Source: Hormiphora californensis (lineage: Eukaryota; Ctenophora; Tentaculata; Cydippida; Pleurobrachiidae). From it: a DNA stretch of 64,000 nt. How positions within the stretch are numbered: the stretch's first letter is position 1; the number at the start of each line of letters is the position of its first letter. Where the stretch lies: the NCBI GenBank assembly GCA_020137815.1, contig CM035354.1, positions 6,152,015-6,216,014 of the forward strand. Reading direction: 5' to 3'. Positions 57,952-64,000 of the stretch are shown here, in pieces. The notes below the pieces were generated by a model. It did not search any database. It saw only the letters and a program-made list of their open reading frames with translations, and was not told the DNA's origin. Both the position numbers and the translations under genes were made by a program.

Positions 57952-60900
57952 CACTGTCTCTCTATTTCCCATATTACTGATACCAATATTACCTAATATC
58001 AGTCTTTATGTACTGGGAAGGACAGCCAATAAATGCAAAGAACGAAAATCAAATGAGAAATGTGTCAGATTCTTTAGAAGTACAGTGAAGAAAAGAAAAT
58101 AGAGGAGGACAGGATATGTGAGAGAATAGATAGTACAGTATTAGGAGTGTGCTTGTTGCACTCGTGAGTGCATGGCACATAGCAACCAATGTGACGAAAC
58201 AATTAGAGAGAGTGGGAAACAAATAGATATGAAAGATATTGTGGACGGTAGCCAATTGCCAAACAGGGTCACAAGATATATTACAAACTATTTAAATATT
58301 TTCCGCGTGACTATAATACAGCTGACTCCCACGTCCTCTCTCTCGCTCCTACTCGTTTTTTGCTATGTAAACTCTCTACTATGACCGTGACACAACAAAT
58401 GAAAGACTTACAGAGGAAAAACAGAGTTAGATAACAACACGCAATTCTCAGGAGAATTCATGAAACGGTTTTTAAATACAAAAAAACAGCTGATAATATT
58501 GCAAACAGCTCATTCTAAAAACAGCCAATGACGCCCAACACGGTCTATGAGTCACTTTTTTAGGAGTTTCTAGGAATGCCAAGTTGTTTATCTTTAAATT
58601 TAACTAGCTTTAACTTTGGTGTCCCGCAGGGCGCAGACAGCGGTACAAGAAGTATCATTACGAAACATGAAGCAACACAAGAAGTATCATTACGAAACAT
58701 GAAGCAATAACAGACAATAGAAGCAATAACACCAGATACCATGCGTGAATTACAGTGTTCCCTCACACAACTGACAACAATGTGTGTGTTTTACAGTGAA
58801 AAGGGCGGGCCGGAAGTGAGTCAGAATGTGAGAGAGAGATACTGAGAGATAGAGAAGAGGGAACACTAAACTAACAAATCTTGCACAATTCCACCACTGC
58901 ACAAATAATACCAGTGGCTCCCCCACTACAGCTGCTGCAGGTGTCTACAGAACCTCTGTAGTGAGTGGTTAAAACAGGACTGGCTGGTGCAGCAGCTGCA
59001 ACAAAATTAAGTTAGAAGATGGCATACAGCTTTGTGTAAAGACAGCTACAAGTGACAGAGGAAATAGAGAGGGAATGTAAGCACAGAGAGAGATACTTGG
59101 TCAAGCGAGAGAATGTGAGAGATACTTGGTCAAGCGAGAGAGAGAGAATGTAAGCACACAGAGAGAAAGATACTTGTTCAAGCAAGAGAGGATGTAAGTC
59201 AGAATACTTGGTCCAGAGAAAGGAAGTGACACAACCAATTCTTTCACAGTAACGGTAATGCCCCAACAGGATTGGAATCAGATCACGCAAGAGCAGCAAG
59301 AGCAGTGATCTAATGTCCCCCTCTCTGCAGATAAGTGAAGAGCTCGCATGCATGAATAGTGAATACAGATAATGATACACATAGCGTGGAATGAGTCAAA
59401 AATATATAGAGACTGGAGATGCACTAGCGATTAGAAAGACACACAAGCAAATAGAGATACAGAAGCAAATATAATGGGAAGGTAAGAGACTACACACACT
59501 GGAGGGGGAGGTATGTTGTACTGGATACAGAAGGCGTATAAACAAAGACACCTCTCTCCACAAACAAGGGGGCATTTATAACAGGTATTTGTTACTGCAG
59601 ACATAGTGCCTGCCTGGTAGGTGAGAAACTGTATCTGGGTATAAGTAAGGGAGAGGGAGGAGAGCGCCATAAGATGAATGTGTAACAGGTAAAAGAAACG
59701 GAAAATGTAATCTGAACACAGCCCTTTTAATTCCTCCAAACTCCATGTGTTAGGTATAGGGTAGACCGGGGTAATTTGGACGGTTTTGGCATTCAATTGG
59801 TATTTCAAGAGCCATTAATTTACTTAATCAATTAGTTAGCTACTCAATTTGTGCAACTGAACCTTTATCTTGAGCCTCAGAACAAATTTGAATCGAAAAC
59901 ATAACTTTTAGATAGCTAATTAACCTTGTTAATGAAGGTAAGTCGGAATATTTTTGATCGCGAGACACGGGGCAATTTGGACTAGTGGCTTCTACACCAA
60001 TCACAATGCGCGCATTCAATCACGTGACCGCGACACACCACATTGCCCCAGCTGCAAATCTGCGATGTAAATCAGACCGAGGTTGGGGCTATTTGGACAA
60101 ACTTAGATTGTAGCCACAGTTTTTGAGATATCGATTTCAAACTTTTCAGTCATCTAGTAATTTAGTATCCCGTGCTAATCCTTTTTTCAAAATTAGTTAA
60201 TTAAGTAGTAATTAGCCTAATTAACCAAAAAATTAAGTTTTCATCAGATCTATATCTATAGGGTGCATTATCGAAAGCTCAGGATTAGCCTAGTCGATTA
60301 GAAAAAGATTTAATCTAATCCCAAATAGGGTTTTCGAGAAAATCGACATCAAAGATCAAAAAACCACAAATAAAGCTATGGTTTTCAAAGGAATGCTGTT
60401 TGTGTTTTCAGGTGCTTACAAGGCCAGAACTTACTATTATGGGGATCCAGTCTAATTAATCATGTTAGTGGCCGATTCCCACTCAATTCAATTCCCTGGG
60501 GTTACTATAGCAACGGAGTTTGTTACCATAGCAACCGGCGAATTTGCATTAATGTACTATTTTCTTGCTCCAAATTCACCCATTACATCCGTATTATTAG
60601 ACTATCGATTATTTAAACATGATTGTGAGTCACAATGAGACATCAGACTACCTTCAGTTACCAGCCAGTCAGTGGCTTTGGTTATCAAATGTATGCCTAT
60701 TGCTCTAAGTTAGCCTGTAATTTATCCCTTTATTCAGTTATATCAGCTGCATATGGATGATTATCATGATAAAACACTACTTTTGGTCATCAAAGCACCA
60801 GTCCTAGATATTCTGGAGCACCCTATGAAGTTGGTTTGTCGAATGCCACACCATGGATTGACTTGTTACCTTGGCATCCAGAGAATTGGTTGTAAAATGC

Positions 60901-61873
60901 GCCTTTTTTCTATTTTTTTGGTCTATTTACTCAGTTTTAGCCATCTATATTGATTAAATAGGATAATTATGAAAGCAGGTTGTCTATGGTTACCATAGAA
61001 ACGAGTATAATGGCGCCATGAGGCCAATTTGTTTTAACCAATTTGCCCCATGGGGCAATTTGGTCTAGTCCAAATTGCCCCATGGGGCAATCTGGATTAT
61101 GACCGAATTGCCCCCGATTTTTTCGTCCGAATTGCCCCAAATTGTCCGAATTGCCCCGCTTCATTAAAATGCCAATTAGCTAATTAAATCGAAAGCTAAT
61201 GTCATTTTGATGATGAAACTGAATAGAAAAATATCATATTGTGAAATTCTGACCCTTAATTTAAATAATTATCATAATTAAGTTTACCGAAATAAAGTTT
61301 AACTTTAAAGTCGTCATTTTTCGTTATTTCACACTAAACACCACAATTTAAAAGTCCCATATAAATCACTAGTCCACATTGCCCCGTCCTGTGACCACAT
61401 TGCCCCACCGTCCAAATTACCCCGGTCTACCCTACAATGGAACCACAAGTCTACATGTAACACACAAATTGCAATGTTAGGTTCCAGCTTGTATACCAAA
61501 CAAAGAAACTAGTAACAAAAACTGGGTTAGCAGTTTCTGTTATCCAAGGCATACAACTAACAGGTAAGAACTACGTACTAACAGTACGTACTTTAGTAAT
61601 GATCAGGAACCGACCGAAACAAGTAAACAACCAATCAGAACTCGTTATTTAGATCACGTGACTGGTTACCAGCCAATCAGGGACCAGTATTTGATTCACT
61701 AACCTGTAGCGCAGCCTCTGACAGAAGGTTGACTGATCCCTCCCTGCTCATCGGTAACAGCAACTGAAAAACAAATTGAAAACGCGTCGTTATAATATGG
61801 AGTGCGTGTGGCACACTGTGAACCGCAATATTACATGACATAGAGTGAAAAGAGGGATAGAGATAGAGATAGA

Positions 61874-61907
<34 letters not shown>

Positions 61908-62760
61908 CACAGAAAAAGATACAGAAAAGAGGGCGATACACTCATGTATACATTCTTCATTCCCACACATGAACATGAACATCCAAGGTCACAAGGTGTT
62001 ACACAAGAACACTTACAGGGTGGTCAAGAAAGAAATTCCGCTAAATTAGAGAAAAACAGAGATTATCAGATTTATACACAGACATCATCAAACATAACAT
62101 CACCAAACACTCATAGTGTACCTGGACACGTTGTACAGAGGCGACCCATCTGTCTCTATCGAATGCGCTGTGAGCCCTCAGGTACCACGTTATGGAGGGT
62201 GTCACTATGTCAAACCTAACATCCGAGTGCTTGTGCAGCTGAGAGAGGTAGAATATTTAAAGGTTCCTAAGGGATGCATCACTGTGTCACTTCCCCCCTA
62301 TAACGGATGGCATGGGGGTGATTTCACTCAACCCTTATCTCACCAAATTTGGCACATATAATGGGTGGTGGAAGCAGGAGAGAAGAGAAGATAGAGAAAA
62401 TATAGAGAAGACCACCCCAGCTTGTTCTAACACAACCATCCCACCATAATTCAATACTTAATTTCAAAGATTTATCAGAATTCTGTACCTGTAATATCAT
62501 TTTGTCGATTTTGATTGATCCCCTGGAATTGTGTTCATCGTCTTCAGACAGGCTGTAACTAATCACCCCATTCTCCGATAACCTGAACCACCGGACCTAG
62601 GAAAAATATATTTTGATAGTGGATGATCTGGTCATGATATGAAGCCTCTTTATTGTGTTCTAGCTGCAGAAAAGTAACTACCAACCTGCCAACCGTGAAC
62701 GTAGTTTGTCCATTTGAGAAGTTCACCAGACAGTGCAGTGTCTCCTCCGTTAACACTCAT
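50130..62760 (-). CDS. CERT1: Ceramide transfer protein (PH, coiled-coil, FFAT-like and START domains)
   Basis: CERT carries ceramide from the ER to the Golgi. Exons: 62760-62686, 62596-62489, 62238-62122 (PH domain: LLKWTNYVHGWQ, VRWFRLSENGVISY, WYLRAHSAFDRDRW), 62040-62017, 61763-61704 (Ser-containing), one ending about 57420, 57184-57088, 56994-56867 and 55887-55804 (helical middle region). Exon 55651-55244 has NEDQFFDAIEETL, a FFAT-like motif for VAP binding. Then come about 54658-54604, 51393-51298 and 51201-51133. The START domain is on 50858-50670 and 50447-50130: GVTAAEMTEVFHSKELK, HQILKRVWPAAQRDLVY, SWIVCNVSCDH and the end PGGWAPSAAVRAVSQREYPK with FLKK. Phases at the 55244 to 54658 junction and the 5' end of the 57420 exon remain unresolved, so a small exon or base error may be missing. 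Introns carry many mobile repeats. Confidence 0.93.
52168..53068. repeat. Tandem duplication of about 450 bp in a CERT1 intron
   Basis: The block starting TTATAAAGTACAAATGA at about 52170 recurs at about 52620. It continues through TGCACGTGCATGTT, GGATCTACTRCTG and a TTCCCTTGATGTTTATC segment to CCCGACATG. Identity is roughly 85% with small indels. Confidence 0.85.
53456..53747. repeat. Long inverted repeat with 107-bp arms and an alternative inner hairpin
   Basis: 53456-53562 pairs with 53641-53747 with about one mismatch (coordinate sum 107203). Between the arms, 53593-53627 carries another copy of GTTCTTTCTCTGTATTC plus GTAGGCAGTACAT. It pairs almost perfectly with 53629-53663, giving a competing short-loop hairpin. 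The arms include the smaller palindrome CCCATTAATGGG. Located in a CERT1 intron. Confidence 0.95.
53878..54572. mobile_element. hAT-like non-autonomous element with perfect 8-bp target-site duplication
   Basis: Terminal inverted repeats CCCAGTGCCCCGA (53878-53890) and TCGGGGCACTGGG (54560-54572) are exact. GCCGGCAG flanks both sides (53870-53877, 54573-54580). The interior holds a tandem repeat of period 178 bp (54071 and 54249) with GCAGCCCGGCTGCAG palindromes. No transposase frame. The TIR begins CCCAGT like the element at 10077. Confidence 0.88.
54071..54392. repeat. Two tandem copies, period 178 bp, inside the hAT-like element
   Basis: GCGTCCCAGAATGGTGTCAC starts each copy (54071, 54249). 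The first copy is followed by a spacer with CTGTCAGGCCAATGCTCTAA, a motif also present inverted in the candidate element near 25.9 kb. Confidence 0.85.
56126..56201. repeat. (GA)n microsatellite in CERT1 intron
   Basis: A pure GA dinucleotide tract of about 75 bp. Confidence 0.95.
57827..57958. repeat. (CT)n microsatellite in CERT1 intron
   Basis: A CT dinucleotide tract of about 130 bp with a few CTTTCTAT interruptions at its left end. Confidence 0.95.
59759..61432. mobile_element. Tc1/mariner-like non-autonomous element
   Basis: The left end GGGTAGACCGGGGTAATT (59759 on, about 26 bp continuing to GGACGGT) is repeated as its exact inverse complement at the right end (to 61432). TA dinucleotides flank both sides (59757-59758, 61433-61434), the Tc1/mariner target. 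Subterminal and internal CAAATTGCCCC / GGGGCAATTTGG motifs occur many times in both orientations (59970, 61020-61150, 61380). At 1674 bp it could hold a transposase, but no long frame exists, so it is dead or non-autonomous. Located in a CERT1 intron. Confidence 0.9.
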
Positions 62761-64000
62761 CAAATTAATGACTCAAAGGTTAAAGGAATCCTCCACACTT
62801 TATAATCTCATGATTCCATGTTGATCATCCTTTTTGGAGTGAAAATGTGTTATAAGTTCCAAGTCCAAGTCTATAGTTTAAGAAGCTCCAGTGTGATTAG
62901 AATTGATCTAATGATTAGATCAGTTAGCATAGTTGATATATAATAAAGTTGTTACTTGTATTTTACTTATTTGTCACTGTATACAGTCGGACCCCCGACC
63001 CCGATTTACCGAGATGCTCGGGGGAAAGGTTTTGCACGGTAAATCGGGGGCAAATACTATTAATTTCCCTTGCAGTTGCTTAGCTTGACCCTCTTTTCGC
63101 GAGCTAAAATAGGTTTTAACAAAACAATCTTGCAGAGGGTTGGCGATCGGGAAAAAGTTCAAAGTTCCCAGTTTCCAAGATTTAAATCATATATTATCAT
63201 TTGAAGATTAGCAAGATATTTATGAATGTTATTCCCCGTTGATTTTGAATAACTTAAGTGGTGATGACCGTAATTTGCATTAAACTCCTTCTAGCCCACC
63301 AAAAAACAAAACTTCGTGTGTAGGCGTATTCTTCACATTCCTCCATGCCTTAAAAACCAGGAAAAGGCTCGTTTATCTCGCCTTCAAGACTTTAGTTTAT
63401 TTCATTTTCGCCAAAAAAAAATTAAAAAAGCGATTTAAAAATGTTAAAAAAGCTAAAAATCCCGGTTTCAGGATTCGACCCCATTAAAAAAACGCGCGCA
63501 TTGAAAAGTTTCTTCGCGCGGCGCGTTATTTCTTTGCGCGTAAAATTTTTTCTATTTTTATTTTCTCTCCATTTCAGCTGACTAATGTCAATGGCTGTCC
63601 ACCGTCCAAGCTTTAGGACCATCCTGTAAGGAGAACCTTCTCTCTTATCAGGGCCAGGGAGTGGATCTATAACCACAGTACTTGGGGTTTCCTTTAGACT
63701 CTAAATTAGAGTCTAAATTAGTTATTAGACAGTAGGCAATAGAAACAAGGTAATTTACGTAAGTGAAACCATTGTACAACTTAACAGTAGAATCTATGTT
63801 CTGTATTTATCTCCTTGAGATTCTTACAATATGATTTAGATGTAAAAAGACGGGTTAATATACTACAAAAACAAACAGACTCGTCTCCAAAAACAGTCAC
63901 ACGCACGCACTCACACTTGTATACACACAATACAAACAGACACAAACAAACTAATTATATGATAAGGGAGGTTTCAGGGTCTCACTCCCCTCTAACTAGC
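62761..64000. other. Region upstream of CERT1; no confident gene
   Basis: The CERT1 promoter should lie in the left part. A short hairpin CCCCGATTTACCG ... CGGTAAATCGGGG spans about 62999-63050. GC-rich GCGCGCATTG/CGCGCGGCGCG motifs occur at 63490-63540. A minus-strand frame at 63422-63676 (with PLPGPDKREGSPYRMVLKLG) looks coding-like over its first 40 residues. It could be an exon or a transposon fragment, but matches no family I know. Confidence 0.4.

Noticed and set aside
58900-58999. Possible CERT1 exon after TTTTGTTGCAG
   Set aside because: An acceptor-like site exists, but no frame combines a good donor with family similarity.

Overview
This is a gene-dense stretch of an animal nuclear genome. 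The genes carry short spliceosomal introns (GT-AG, with one GC-AG), and the set (TEAD/Scalloped, N-WASP, CERT, a secreted immunoglobulin-domain protein, steroid 5-alpha-reductase) is metazoan. No operon, bacterial or organellar organisation is visible. Several proteins are quite divergent from bilaterian forms (the TEAD C-terminal domain, for example), which would suit an early-branching marine animal such as a ctenophore, sponge or cnidarian. I cannot fix the phylum from sequence alone. (GA)n/(CT)n microsatellites are very abundant.

Layout. 1-2.44 kb: 3' part of EIF3L (+). 2.76-8.28 kb: WASL/N-WASP (-), with WH1, CRIB, polyproline, WH2 and acidic parts on separate exons. 8.89-11.74 kb: a secreted three-Ig protein (+) with a hAT-like insertion in one intron. 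12.64-17.85 kb: V-ATPase subunit a (-). 18.41-19.19 kb: intronless steroid 5-alpha-reductase (-). 21.56-22.32 kb: intronless RNASEH2B (+). 22.45-22.78 kb: a small secreted protein (-). 23.35-25.30 kb: EIF3J (+). 27.30-38.06 kb: TEAD (-), with long repeat-filled introns. 38.1-40.9 kb: an intergenic block of palindromes. 40.92-46.6 kb: two nearly identical intronless flavin monooxygenases of the trimethylamine-monooxygenase (Tmm) type in a tandem segmental duplication. 46.73-48.90 kb: a two-HMG-box protein (+), whose first coding exon was partly copied by that duplication. 50.13-62.76 kb: ceramide transfer protein CERT1 (-), whose introns hold several inverted-repeat elements. 62.8-64 kb: no confident gene.

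The genes are mostly unrelated housekeeping and signalling loci, not a pathway cluster. The most interesting parts are the bacterial-like Tmm pair and its duplication history, which includes a MITE insertion with an empty site in the paralogous flank. Next come the TEAD gene in which I cannot find the DNA-recognition-helix exon, and at least four DNA elements with terminal inverted repeats and target-site duplications. There are also long near-perfect inverted repeats, CRE-containing palindromes, and apparent single-base frame slips in EIF3L and WASL that may be assembly errors or real lesions.

Exon boundaries were read by eye from splice signals and reading frame. Homology statements rest on remembered family motifs, not on a database search.
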